Shown in pieces: positions 1 through 6,834 of a stretch of 18,089 bases of DNA (position 1 is the stretch's first letter; each line of letters opens with the position of its first letter). Where the stretch lies: assembly GCF_901212495.1 (NCBI RefSeq), contig NZ_CAAKNY010000079.1:1-18089 (forward strand), read 5' to 3'. The notes below the pieces were generated by a model. That model saw nothing but the letters and a program-made list of their open reading frames with translations, was not told the origin of the DNA and made no database searches. The DNA comes from Collinsella aerofaciens (lineage in GTDB: Bacteria; Actinomycetota; Coriobacteriia; Coriobacteriales; Coriobacteriaceae). The position numbers and the translations under genes are program-made.

Positions 1-1
1 G

Positions 2-37
2 GGGCCGCGCCCCCGGTCCCCGGGGCGCGGCCCTCTT
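2..37 (+). terminator. Very stable GC-rich hairpin, possible terminator
   Basis: A perfect 12-bp stem pairs 2-13 (GGGCCGCGCCCC) with 22-33 (GGGGCGCGGCCC) across an 8-base loop. It is followed by TCTTGCTT, which is only moderately T-rich. It could end a gene lying to the left of the window, which cannot be seen. As a hairpin it is certain; as a terminator it is an inference. Confidence 0.5.
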
Positions 38-85
38 GCTTAAACTGCTCAATTTTTCGTACTCACGGTGCTCATTTGCCAGTGA

Positions 86-235
86 TCACTCGGACCACTT
101 CTTAGTGAACATCAACACGCGGCGGCGCTGCTGGACGCCCACGGCGTGGGGGACGTGCCGCTCGGCGATCTCGACCTGACGCCGGGGCTCATCGAGAGGG
201 CGCGCGCAGAGAGGGGCGATGCCCCGCTGGCCTAG
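86..235 (+). pseudogene. Coding-like remnant, C-terminal fragment without a start
   Basis: An open frame of about 49 codons runs from a TGA at 83-85 to a TAG at 233-235 and has no ATG or well-placed GTG start. From about 110 onward nearly every codon ends in G or C, as in the real genes of this window, and the peptide (…LLDAHGVGDVPLGDLDLTPG…, ending RGDAPLA) reads like a normal protein tail. The first 25 bases lack this bias. It looks like the 3' end of a gene whose front was lost by deletion or insertion. I do not recognise the family. Confidence 0.35.
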
Positions 236-521
236 CCTAGGAGAAAAACGGAATAGACGGACCGACCGTCCGGCTGAGTCTGGGAAGAGGTGCCGGGCGG
301 CGGGCGGAGCATGGCCGCCGGACCCATCGGAACACATCCCCACCATTCCTTCAACTGAGAAAATGCCACCCCCGGGTCCCGGATGGGGCCTCGGGGGCGT
401 TCGGCTAGCCGCGGGAGCGGGCCATCAGCTCAATGCGTTCGGCTGAGATCGGAAATCAACCGTGTGGAATAGCGTGCCAAAACGTAGTGCCAAAACCACA
501 CAACAAAACATTACATAACAA

Positions 522-543
522 AACGTAAACTATAGTTTATGTT
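522..543. promoter_or_regulatory. 22-bp near-perfect palindrome in AT-rich DNA
   Basis: The core TAAACTATAGTTTA (526-539) is a perfect 14-bp palindrome. It extends to 522-543 with a single mismatched pair (525/540). A symmetric site of this size is typical of a dimeric repressor operator, but no gene starts immediately beside it, so it may be left from a lost gene. Confidence 0.35.
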
Positions 544-677
544 CCCAGTTAAAGAAATTCAGTCGAAACTCATAGCGCTAATTTTCAATCTATGAAGAAC
601 CTGTGATTCCAGCCAGAAGCTCACTATTCATTTTTGATCGGAGATTATCAGATTTTTGACAAAGATATTCACCTAGG

Positions 678-700
678 ACCCGGTCTTATACGGGTTTTTA
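678..700 (+). terminator. Short hairpin with T run
   Basis: ACCCG (678-682) pairs with CGGGT (691-695) across an 8-base loop and is followed by TTTTTA. It has the form of a small intrinsic terminator on the plus strand. The 5-bp stem makes it weak, and no intact plus-strand gene lies upstream. Confidence 0.35.
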
Positions 701-778
701 TTGACCATGATTTTCGGTCACAAAACACACATAAATGCAATTCCGATTTAATTGTTGCACGTTTGTTGCATGAAAACG

Positions 779-805
779 CAAAATCGGGAGCCATACGGCC
801 CCCGA
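779..805 (-). terminator. Terminator of tRNA-Thr
   Basis: Read on the minus strand, TCGGGGGCC (805-797), loop GTAT and GGCTCCCGA (792-784) form a 9-bp stem with one G-T pair, followed by TTTTGCG. It lies 15 bases past the CCA end of the tRNA gene and fits a factor-independent terminator for it. Confidence 0.7.
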
Positions 806-819
806 CCTGCAAAAACTCA

Positions 820-894
820 TGGAGCCAGTGACAGGAATCGAACCTGCAACCCACTGATTACAAATCAGTTGCGCTACCGTTGCGCCACACTGGC
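820..894 (-). tRNA. tRNA-Thr (anticodon UGT)
   Basis: The minus strand folds as a full cloverleaf. The acceptor stem GCCAGTG (894-888) pairs with CACTGGC (830-824). The D arm carries GCGC..GGTA..GCGC. The anticodon stem ACTGA/TCAGT encloses the loop TTTGTAA with anticodon TGT (862-860), which reads ACA and ACG/ACU-type threonine codons. The T arm is GCAGG-TTCGATT-CCTGT, and the CCA end is encoded (822-820). There is no intron or odd loop. It is a single-gene unit with its own promoter and terminator. Confidence 0.95.
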
Positions 895-924
895 ACACTT
901 GGCGCTTTCGCGCGAAGCCAGTTA

Positions 925-953
925 AGAATAAAGGAATTACGGACGGGGCGCAA
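925..953 (-). promoter_or_regulatory. Promoter of tRNA-Thr
   Basis: On the minus strand TTGCGC (953-948) and TATTCT (930-925) are separated by exactly 17 bases. This matches a housekeeping sigma-factor promoter, with transcription expected to start about 20-25 bases before the tRNA 5' end at 894. Read by eye only. Confidence 0.5.
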
Positions 954-978
954 TAGACCCTTCGACCGACCACATCTC

Positions 979-1045
979 AAAACTATTCGCCAGAACGAAT
1001 AGTTTTAATTACAATAGGCTATATAAAACTATTCGTTCTGGCGAA
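979..1045 (+). promoter_or_regulatory. Inverted-repeat operator and promoter of the HTH-HipA gene
   Basis: The 11-base half-site AAAACTATTCG occurs three times: 979-989 (plus), 996-1006 (minus) and 1025-1035 (plus). The first two form a palindrome with a 6-base spacer. In addition, the whole of 986-1006 is a perfect 21-bp inverted repeat of 1025-1045, separated by 18 AT-rich bases. That spacer contains TACAAT (1010-1015) and TATAAA (1022-1027) as possible -10 boxes; no good -35 is visible. The right arm ends at the ribosome binding site (GAAGGG, 1043-1048). The layout fits autorepression and possibly hairpin control of translation. Confidence 0.6.
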
Positions 1046-1055
1046 GGGTTTCTCG

Positions 1056-2396
1056 ATGTTGACTACAAAGGAAGCAGCCGAACTGCTCGGCATCACCCCG
1101 CGCAGGGTGCAGGAACTCATTAGGAACGGCGCACTGACTGCCCGCAAGGCTTCTGGCGTGTGGCTTATCGACAAAGACAGCGTAGACACGCGACTCCGCT
1201 CCGCAACCAAAAGAGGGGGACGTCCCCGCCGCGGCCACGGTAAGAGCGAGATCGCATTCACCCTCATGAATCGCACGCACGAGGTCGCTCAGCTGATCTA
1301 CAGCACATCGCGAAATGACTTTATCCACATCGGTGCCGACATCGATTACGCCCACGCCCCTATTGGAGTATTTGGCCCTAATAGCCCCATATCGCTCGAC
1401 TCCTTCCGCATCTGGTGGCGCGGCCGCGGTATCCCGCTCGCACGCATCGGGCTAGCCTCCCTGCTTGCAGAAGCCGCAGTCGATGTTCCCGATGAACTCG
1501 TACAGCGAAATCTTGGCCTCTCCTTATCCGACCAGTATTGGATTAGGCCCCAAGACTCCGGTCTCGCGTGGGAAGATATCAATTTCTTCAATAATGCTTT
1601 TGACGACGTCTCTCTCAGCATCGCGCCCTTCGCCCCAGAGGGCAAGGCGGCTGCCGCAAAGCCCGACAACACCTCGGACGGCAATCTTCAAAAGTACTGG
1701 ACGTGCGAGGGTGACCGTCGAATCCTCCACAAGGCAGGTGCGCATCTAAACCAGGAACCCTATAACGAGATGGTAGCGACTGCACTTCACCGTCGCATCC
1801 TAAACGCTTGCGATTATGTACCCTATTCGCTCGAAGGCGCGGGTACTTCCGCCTTGAGCACATGCAATGTCTTCTTAACTGACGAAGAAGAATATGTCCC
1901 TGCGTTCTATGTAAACCAGCATGCAAATGCAGACGTGCGACTAACCGATTACGAACGGTATGTGGCAAACTGCGAGGATCTTGGAGCGGCAGAGATAAAA
2001 GACGCCCTTGACCGCATGATTGTATGCGATGACATCATTGCCAACTATGATCGCCATTGGCGCAACTTTGGCCTCGTGCGAAACGTCAACTCACTGGTCT
2101 GTAGACCAGCCCCCATCTTCGATTCGGGCTCATCACTCTGGTGCAACATATCACTAGAGGAGCTTAGGGCGGGAGAGCACAGTTTTATCAGTGCACAATT
2201 TCATTCAAGCCCCGCCAAACAAATGTTGCTCGTCGAAGACATGGGCTGGTTTGACGGCGACAAACTCGAAGGCTTCGTTGACGAGGCACTCGAGATTCTG
2301 TCCAGAAACGACGCGCTCACGGCAAGGCTGCCATATCTAAAAGAGGCGCTTACATGGCGCCTCCGTAGAATGATCGACATCGCTGAATGGAGTTAG
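1056..2396 (+). CDS. Orphan HipA-like kinase fused to an N-terminal excisionase-type HTH domain
   Basis: The 446-aa protein joins two modules. Residues 1-47 match the MerR/excisionase-like HTH_17 family (LTTKEAAELLGITPRRVQEL followed by a GVWLIDKDSVD wing). A basic linker (about 48-63) leads to a HipA/CtkA-type kinase domain. The kinase half has a SDGNLQKYW loop (207-215) and Lys226 (ILHKAG) for nucleotide binding, a catalytic loop NYDRHWRNFG (330-339; Asp332, His334, Asn337), and a metal-binding PIFDSGSSLW segment (353-362; Asp356). HipA-family proteins are Ser/Thr kinases, several being toxins that phosphorylate tRNA synthetases or other translation factors; the target here is unknown. GAAGGG lies 7 bases before the ATG. 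There is no separate antitoxin gene, so the fused HTH may autorepress transcription at the repeats just upstream. Codon use is more AT-tolerant than in the housekeeping genes, suggesting transfer. The domain call is firm; the toxin role is inferred. Confidence 0.8.
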   Translation: MLTTKEAAELLGITPRRVQELIRNGALTARKASGVWLIDKDSVDTRLRSATKRGGRPRRGHGKSEIAFTLMNRTHEVAQLIYSTSRNDFIHIGADIDYAHAPIGVFGPNSPISLDSFRIWWRGRGIPLARIGLASLLAEAAVDVPDELVQRNLGLSLSDQYWIRPQDSGLAWEDINFFNNAFDDVSLSIAPFAPEGKAAAAKPDNTSDGNLQKYWTCEGDRRILHKAGAHLNQEPYNEMVATALHRRILNACDYVPYSLEGAGTSALSTCNVFLTDEEEYVPAFYVNQHANADVRLTDYERYVANCEDLGAAEIKDALDRMIVCDDIIANYDRHWRNFGLVRNVNSLVCRPAPIFDSGSSLWCNISLEELRAGEHSFISAQFHSSPAKQMLLVEDMGWFDGDKLEGFVDEALEILSRNDALTARLPYLKEALTWRLRRMIDIAEWS

Positions 2397-2423
2397 CGAG
2401 ACAGCGTCGCGCCGTCAGCTCCC

Positions 2424-3101
2424 CTACCTCCCGCGGAGGGCCTTGAGCTTGGCCAGGGCATCGGGGCTCAGGCGGCTGCCCAGGGTCATCTTGATCTGCG
2501 GGGCTTCCTCGGCCTCGTGAACGTCGTTATCGATCTGTTTGATCTCGTCCACCAGCATACGGCTCGAGATGCGCGTGACGCCCTTGCCCATGACGACGGC
2601 CTGGATCGTGCCATCGCTCGACACCACGGAGCACGCGCGGCCTTCCTCGCGCGCCTCGATGCAGAGCTTCTGCACCACGGTATCGGCGGAGACGCCCGTC
2701 GGCGAAAACTCGATGCGCACGCCACGGGCCGGCAGGTTGGGGCGCTCGCTGGAGATATTGCCCGCACCGTCGAACACGATTACGGCCTCGTAGCGGCCCT
2801 GGGCAAACGCGGCAACATCGTTGATGAGCGCGGTGCGCGCCATATCGTGGATGTCGCTGGAATACGGATCGTCGGAATGGTCGTAGACGAGCTTTTCGTA
2901 GCGTGGCGTGCAGTGGATCACGTTGTAGCCGTCGACCACCAGCAGTTCGGGCTTATTGGAGTGCACCGTCGAGACTGGATCGGCGATGGCCTGCGCAAAC
3001 GCATTGCCGCCCACGCCATAGGTCGCGGCCGAAACAATCGGCTTGGCCGAGCCCTCGCCAAAGCGCTTGGCCTTGGACTTGGCGCGGTTCTTCTTGGACA
3101 T
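2424..3101 (-). CDS. NYN-domain nuclease, YacP/Rae1-like
   Basis: A 225-aa protein with a basic N-terminus (SKKNRAKSKAKR) and a PIN-like NYN domain (DUF901/YacP) from about residue 53. It has LLVVDGYNVIH with Asp57 and Asn60, VIVFDGAGN with Asp111, a SADTVVQKL segment and VVSSDGTIQ, together supplying the acidic metal-binding cluster. The B. subtilis relative YacP (Rae1) is a ribosome-associated endonuclease that cuts mRNA in the A site. The same role here is an inference from family and from the conserved position after rlmB. The gene starts 3 bases after the rlmB stop, and its ribosome binding site (GGAGGAG) lies in the last codons of rlmB, so the two are probably co-translated. The basic N-terminal extension of about 50 residues may be an RNA- or ribosome-binding tail. 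Confidence 0.85.
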   Translation of the reverse strand: MSKKNRAKSKAKRFGEGSAKPIVSAATYGVGGNAFAQAIADPVSTVHSNKPELLVVDGYNVIHCTPRYEKLVYDHSDDPYSSDIHDMARTALINDVAAFAQGRYEAVIVFDGAGNISSERPNLPARGVRIEFSPTGVSADTVVQKLCIEAREEGRACSVVSSDGTIQAVVMGKGVTRISSRMLVDEIKQIDNDVHEAEEAPQIKMTLGSRLSPDALAKLKALRGR

Positions 3102-3104
3102 GCG

Positions 3105-4028
3105 CTACTCCTCCCCCATGAGCTCGCCGGCATTGCGGCGCAGCCACTCAAAGCACAGCGCCGTAGTCGCCTGGGCAACATTGAGGCTCTCGGTCATGCC
3201 GCGTTGGGGAAGCTTGGTCAAAAAATCGCATTTCTCGAGCACCAGGCGCGAGATGCCGTCGCCCTCGGAGCCCATGACGAGCGCCACGCGACCCTCGAAG
3301 GGAGCATCCCAGCAACTGCCTTCGGCGTGCTCGGAGGCACCGCCCACCCAAAAGCCGGCGGCCTTGAGGTCGTCGAGCGCACGGGCGATATTGGGAACCT
3401 GTGCGATAGGCAGATGCATGACGGCACCGGCTGAGGTCTTGTAGCTGCCCACGGTCACGCCGGCGGCACGCTTATTGGCAATGACGACGCCGGCCGCGCC
3501 CACGACCTCGGCAGAGCGCACGATCGCACCAAAGTTGCCATCGTCGGTCACATGGTCGAGCACGACGACGAGCGCCGGACCGTCGCCCGCACGGTCGAGG
3601 ATATCGGCAACATCGGCATAGGGGAAGTTGCCAACCTCGAGCGCAATGCCCTGGTGAGCGCCATGGCTCGACAGCGCATCGAGCTGCGCGCGCGGCACAT
3701 ACTTCATGCGGACACCCGCGGCGTTGAGGTCGTCGACCAGGCGCGACAAGGCGGCATCGCGCTCCCCGCCCTCGGCGATGAGCGCACACTTGATGGGAAA
3801 ACCGGTACGCAGCGCCTCGGCGGCAGCACGGCGACCTTCGATAAACTCGCCCTTGGGGACCTGAACGTTGTCGCGGTTGCGATCTCGCTGGGGACGCGCC
3901 GCTTGGGCGCGGCCGCGTTGCTGGTCGCGACCATCACACTGCGGACGGCCGGTGCGCTGGTCGCGGCGACCGCCAGCCTTACCGGGGTTGTAAGGACGAG
4001 ACCCCCCTCGTTTGCGGTTGTCAGCCAT
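3105..4028 (-). CDS. rlmB: TrmH/SpoU-family 23S rRNA 2'-O-ribose methyltransferase (RlmB-like)
   Basis: A 307-aa SPOUT enzyme that transfers a methyl group from S-adenosylmethionine to a ribose 2'-OH; E. coli RlmB acts on G2251 of 23S rRNA. An Arg/Gly/Gln-rich, probably disordered tail (1-57) precedes the SpoU substrate-binding domain (about 58-135) and the knotted catalytic domain. Motif 1 is NFGAIVRSAEVVGAAG (165-180, Asn165 and Arg171), motif 2 is VMGSEGDGIS (251-260), and motif 3 is LPQRGMTESLNVAQATTA (273-290). The start is supported by GAGG 8 bases upstream. It lies in the YacO position of the cysS-rlmB-yacP order and overlaps nothing, but shares translation signals with the NYN gene behind it. 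The exact target nucleotide is taken from the family. The tail is longer than in E. coli RlmB. Confidence 0.9.
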   Translation of the reverse strand: MADNRKRGGSRPYNPGKAGGRRDQRTGRPQCDGRDQQRGRAQAARPQRDRNRDNVQVPKGEFIEGRRAAAEALRTGFPIKCALIAEGGERDAALSRLVDDLNAAGVRMKYVPRAQLDALSSHGAHQGIALEVGNFPYADVADILDRAGDGPALVVVLDHVTDDGNFGAIVRSAEVVGAAGVVIANKRAAGVTVGSYKTSAGAVMHLPIAQVPNIARALDDLKAAGFWVGGASEHAEGSCWDAPFEGRVALVMGSEGDGISRLVLEKCDFLTKLPQRGMTESLNVAQATTALCFEWLRRNAGELMGEE

Positions 4029-4054
4029 ATGGAAAACCTCGAGATATTTAAACG

Positions 4055-4133
4055 AAAAACGGACGGGACGCCCTGGGACAGGTCCGAAAATAACACCTTC
4101 GGCATTATTTTCGGACCGGTCCCGAAGCGTCCC
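4055..4133 (-). terminator. Large interrupted hairpin between cysS and rlmB, probable terminator
   Basis: A perfect 13-bp inverted repeat (GGTCCGAAAATAA at 4081-4093, complement at 4105-4117) encloses an 11-base loop. Further complementary blocks continue outward: 4075-4079 with 4119-4123, then 4065-4070 with 4128-4133, interrupted by a 1x1 and a 4x4 mismatch. In the minus direction the structure is followed by GTCCGTTTTTCG, so it can act as an intrinsic terminator or attenuator after cysS. If it works, rlmB and the NYN gene need read-through or their own promoter. Confidence 0.6.
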
Positions 4134-4151
4134 TACTCAAACGTGCGGCCT

Positions 4152-5618
4152 CTAGAGAGTCTTAATACGGGTGCCCGCGGCAGTATCCTCGATGGTGAGG
4201 CCCAGGTCCTTGAGCTGGTCGCGGATGGCGTCGGCCAGATCCCAGTTCTTGGCGGCACGGGCCTCGGCGCGAGCCTCGAGAATCTTGGCAGCGGCCTCGT
4301 CCACGTCGGCGCCCGTGTAGGCGACCAGGCCGGCGGCAACGCCCAGCAGGCCCAACGGCAGCTCGACCTTGGGCTCGGGAAGCTCAACGCCAAACGTATC
4401 AAGCAGCTCGGCCAGCGTGTCGGCGGCGGCAAGCGCGGCGGCCTTGTCGGCAGCGTCGCCCGCCTGCTCCAGGTACTGGTTGCACTCGGTCACAAAGCCA
4501 AAGACGGCACCCATGGCACCAGCGGTGTTAAAGTCGTCATCCATGCACTCCTTAAAGGCGGCACGAGTCTCGGCGGCCTTGGCGGCAAACGCTTCGGATG
4601 CTGCCTCATCGGCATCGGCCGTCGCATGGTTCGCGGCCCAGCGCAGGTTCTCGACCGTACCAGCGATACGCGTGAGCGAGTTCTCGGCACCCTCCAGGCG
4701 CTCCCAAGAAAAATCGAGCGGCGAGCGATAGCTCGTCTGCAGCATCAGCAGGCGCAGGGCGGCAGCGGAGTGCTGCTCGAGGACCTCGGCCAGCGTAAAG
4801 AAGTTGCCGAGCGACTTGGACATCTTCTCGCCGTCTACCAGCAGCATGCCCGTGTGCATCCAGGTGTTGGAGAAGCCCTGGTGCCAGGCGCAGGTGGCCT
4901 GGGCGCACTCGTTCTCGTGATGCGGGAAGGCAAGGTCGGAGCCGCCGCCGTGGATGTCGATCGGGGTGCCCAGGTAGCGATGTACCATGGCGGCGCACTC
5001 GGTGTGCCAACCGGGACGGCCCTCGCCCCAGGGGCTCGGCCAGCTGGGCTCGCCGGGCTTGGCGGCCTTCCACAGGGCAAAGTCGAGCGGGTCGTTCTTG
5101 TCCTCGTTTTCCTCGATGCGCGCGCCAACCATAAGGTCGTCGATGTTGCGGCCCGAGACCTGACCATAGTTGGGATCGCTGCGCACGGCAAAGTACACGT
5201 CGCCGTTATCGGCTGCGTAAGCGTGGCCCTGCTCGATAAGCGCCTTGATCATGGCGATCATGGGGCCGATCTCCTTGGTGGCGCGGGGACGCACATCGGG
5301 ATCGAGCACGTTGGCAGCGCGCATGACGCCGATGAACTTGTCCGAGAACTCCGTCGCGACCTCGGCAGCAGTGCGGCCCTGCTCGTTGGCGCGCTTGATG
5401 ATCTTGTCATCGACATCGGTAAGGTTCTGGGCGAACGTGACCTCGTAGCCGCTCGCGATGAGCCAGCGGCGAATCACATCGAAGCTGATGAACGTGCGGG
5501 CGTTGCCGATGTGAATGTTGTCGTAGACCGTGGGGCCGCACACGTACATGCGGACCTTGCCGGACTCGATAGGCTGGAACTCTTCCTTTTTATGGGTAGC
5601 GCTGTTGTAGATACGCAT
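4152..5618 (-). CDS. cysS: Cysteinyl-tRNA synthetase
   Basis: A 488-aa class I aminoacyl-tRNA synthetase that charges tRNA-Cys in the cytoplasm. The Rossmann fold carries the HIGH-type motif HIGN (36-39) and the KMSKS loop (265-269, context EKMSKSLGNF). Zinc ligands Cys27, Cys208 (GWHTECAAM), His233 and Glu237 (HHENE) line up with E. coli Cys28, Cys209, His234 and Glu238 with an offset of one. The C-terminal helical DALR/anticodon region is Ala- and Glu-rich and full length. AAGGAG lies 6 bases before the ATG. The gene starts 3 bases after the ispF stop, so it belongs to the disA-ispD-ispF-cysS transcription unit. In B. subtilis the same order exists with gltX and cysE between ispF and cysS; those are absent here. 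Confidence 0.97.
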   Translation of the reverse strand: MRIYNSATHKKEEFQPIESGKVRMYVCGPTVYDNIHIGNARTFISFDVIRRWLIASGYEVTFAQNLTDVDDKIIKRANEQGRTAAEVATEFSDKFIGVMRAANVLDPDVRPRATKEIGPMIAMIKALIEQGHAYAADNGDVYFAVRSDPNYGQVSGRNIDDLMVGARIEENEDKNDPLDFALWKAAKPGEPSWPSPWGEGRPGWHTECAAMVHRYLGTPIDIHGGGSDLAFPHHENECAQATCAWHQGFSNTWMHTGMLLVDGEKMSKSLGNFFTLAEVLEQHSAAALRLLMLQTSYRSPLDFSWERLEGAENSLTRIAGTVENLRWAANHATADADEAASEAFAAKAAETRAAFKECMDDDFNTAGAMGAVFGFVTECNQYLEQAGDAADKAAALAAADTLAELLDTFGVELPEPKVELPLGLLGVAAGLVAYTGADVDEAAAKILEARAEARAAKNWDLADAIRDQLKDLGLTIEDTAAGTRIKTL

Positions 5619-5621
5619 TCG

Positions 5622-6116
5622 TCACTCCTTAACGGTTTTCTGTAGCAGGCAGACGGCCCAAGCGCCGATTCCCTCGCCCTGGCCTTCCCAACCGAGCTTT
5701 TCGGTCGTGGTGGCGGCGACGCCCACGTTTTCGACGTCAACGCCCAGGGCATGGGCCAAGTTGGCGCGCATGGCATCGCGGTGCGGGGTGATCTTAGGCT
5801 GCTGGCAGGCAATGGTGCAGTCGGCATCGACAAACTCAAAGCCCAGCTCGCGCGCATAGTCCATCACGCGAGCGAGCAGCACCATCGAATCGGCGCCCTC
5901 GTAGGCGGGATCGGTGTCGGGGAAGAGCTTGCCGATGTCTCCCCCGCGGCAGGCGCCTAGAATGGCGTCGGCCAAGGCGTGCGCGAGCACATCGGCATCC
6001 GAGTGGCCCAGCAGGCCGCGCTCGTAGGGAATGTCGACCCCGCCGATGATGCATCGACGCCCCTCCACCAAACGGTGGACGTCGTAGCCGTGGCCAATGC
6101 GCAGGTTACTGAACAT
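5622..6116 (-). CDS. ispF: 2-C-methyl-D-erythritol 2,4-cyclodiphosphate synthase
   Basis: The 164-aa enzyme converts CDP-methylerythritol 2-phosphate to the 2,4-cyclodiphosphate with release of CMP, in the non-mevalonate isoprenoid pathway. Zinc ligands Asp12, His14 (GHGYDVHR) and His46 (GHSDADVLAHALADAILGA) are in place, as are the DIGKLFPDTDP loop and the C-terminal ATTTEKLGWEGQGEG segment; family length is about 155-165. I chose the ATG at 6116, preceded by GAGAGGA, over an in-frame ATG at 6149: the longer form adds an unrelated AAWPRERTFP extension lying inside ispD. With this start the gene overlaps the ispD stop by 11 bases in another frame, a sign of translational coupling. Homotrimeric in known relatives. 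Confidence 0.95.
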   Translation of the reverse strand: MFSNLRIGHGYDVHRLVEGRRCIIGGVDIPYERGLLGHSDADVLAHALADAILGACRGGDIGKLFPDTDPAYEGADSMVLLARVMDYARELGFEFVDADCTIACQQPKITPHRDAMRANLAHALGVDVENVGVAATTTEKLGWEGQGEGIGAWAVCLLQKTVKE

Positions 6117-6834
6117 GGGGAAGGTCCTCTCCCTCGGCCATGCGGCCAAGCAGAATCGCGGTTACAGGACGCAGGTCCTCGGGCACCGTCACCTTAAGGT
6201 TATCGCGCGGGCTCTGGACACAGCAGACGCGCCCGCCCATGCGCTCGACCAGCGATGAATCGTCGGTACCGATAAAGCCCTCGGCGATAGCAGCGGCGTG
6301 AGCGCGCTTCATAGCGTCGACGCTAAAGATCTGCGGCGTCTGCGCGGCCCAATAGAGCTCGCGCGGCGGCGTCTCGACGATGTTATCGCCGTCGACGATC
6401 TTGAGCGTGTCGATCGCGGGCTGACCGCACACGACACCGTCGAGCGAGCGGTCGCCCACAAGCACGTCGATCGCATGATCGATGGCCTCGGTCGTGATGA
6501 GCGGACGAGCGCCATCGTGAATGGCGACGTATTCAAAGCCCGCCGGCACCGCGTGCACGCCGGCACGGGTGGAATCCTGACGGGTATCGCCGGCATCGGC
6601 AAAACTGATGGGCGTGTCATAGTCAAACGGGTCGATGGCCAGGCGGCGCATTTCGGCACGGCGCTCGGCAGGACACACCACCACAATGTGGCCGACCTTG
6701 TCGCTACGATCGAACGCGCGGATGGACCAGCTCATGAGCGAACGACCCGCCACGTTAACGAGCTGCTTGCCGCCGGGATTTCCAAAGCGCTGGCCGCTGC
6801 CGCCGGCAACGACCACGGCGCATACGGGCGCCAT
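6106..6834 (-). CDS. ispD: 2-C-methyl-D-erythritol 4-phosphate cytidylyltransferase
   Basis: A 242-aa nucleotidyltransferase that joins CTP and methylerythritol 4-phosphate to give CDP-methylerythritol, the step two before IspF. It has the N-terminal glycine-rich loop VVAGGSGQRFG (8-18) with GGKQ just after, GDTRQDST, HDGARP (106-111), AAQTPQIF, GTDDSSLVE and the C-terminal NLKVTVPEDL. Length fits the family (about 230-240). The ATG shares one base with the TAA of disA (TAATG), and its end overlaps ispF, so disA-ispD-ispF are translated as a coupled chain. IspE, the enzyme between IspD and IspF, is not in the window. Confidence 0.95.
   Translation of the reverse strand: MAPVCAVVVAGGSGQRFGNPGGKQLVNVAGRSLMSWSIRAFDRSDKVGHIVVVCPAERRAEMRRLAIDPFDYDTPISFADAGDTRQDSTRAGVHAVPAGFEYVAIHDGARPLITTEAIDHAIDVLVGDRSLDGVVCGQPAIDTLKIVDGDNIVETPPRELYWAAQTPQIFSVDAMKRAHAAAIAEGFIGTDDSSLVERMGGRVCCVQSPRDNLKVTVPEDLRPVTAILLGRMAEGEDLPHVQ

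Larger units (their letters stand above)
236..777. other. Intergenic region with no convincing gene; GC-rich then AT-rich
   Basis: Bases 236-460 are GC-rich without a credible coding frame; a small dyad CGGAC/GTCCG lies at 258-272. From about 470 to 777 the composition becomes clearly AT-rich, unlike the rest of the window. This part holds a tandem GTGCCAAAAC (473-482 and 486-495), a palindrome at 522-543, TAGCGCTA at 573-580, and a short hairpin with a T run at 678-700. The abrupt shift beside a tRNA gene fits old inserted or decayed DNA, but no integrase or complete mobile element is present. Confidence 0.5.

Noticed and set aside
79..88. A GCCAGTGA match between 79-86 and the tRNA-Thr 3' end (824-831) as an attachment-site duplication
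   Set aside because: Only 8 bases agree and the flanks differ, which is too short for a tRNA-derived att site.
634..831. A 65-codon plus-strand open frame
   Set aside because: It lacks a good start and ribosome binding site, and its end runs through the tRNA terminator and the tRNA 3' end.
4065..4133. A T-box riboswitch for cysS
   Set aside because: The hairpin lies downstream of cysS, not upstream, and no T-box consensus is seen. cysS starts 3 bases after ispF with no room for a leader.
3552..5645. A 697-codon plus-strand open frame opposite rlmB and cysS
   Set aside because: It mirrors two clearly identified minus-strand genes. High GC at third codon positions keeps the opposite frame open. 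It has no ribosome binding site or domain motif.
6117..6149. A longer ispF starting at 6149
   Set aside because: The added residues are not family-like and lie inside ispD. The ATG at 6116 has a better ribosome binding site and a normal coupling overlap.
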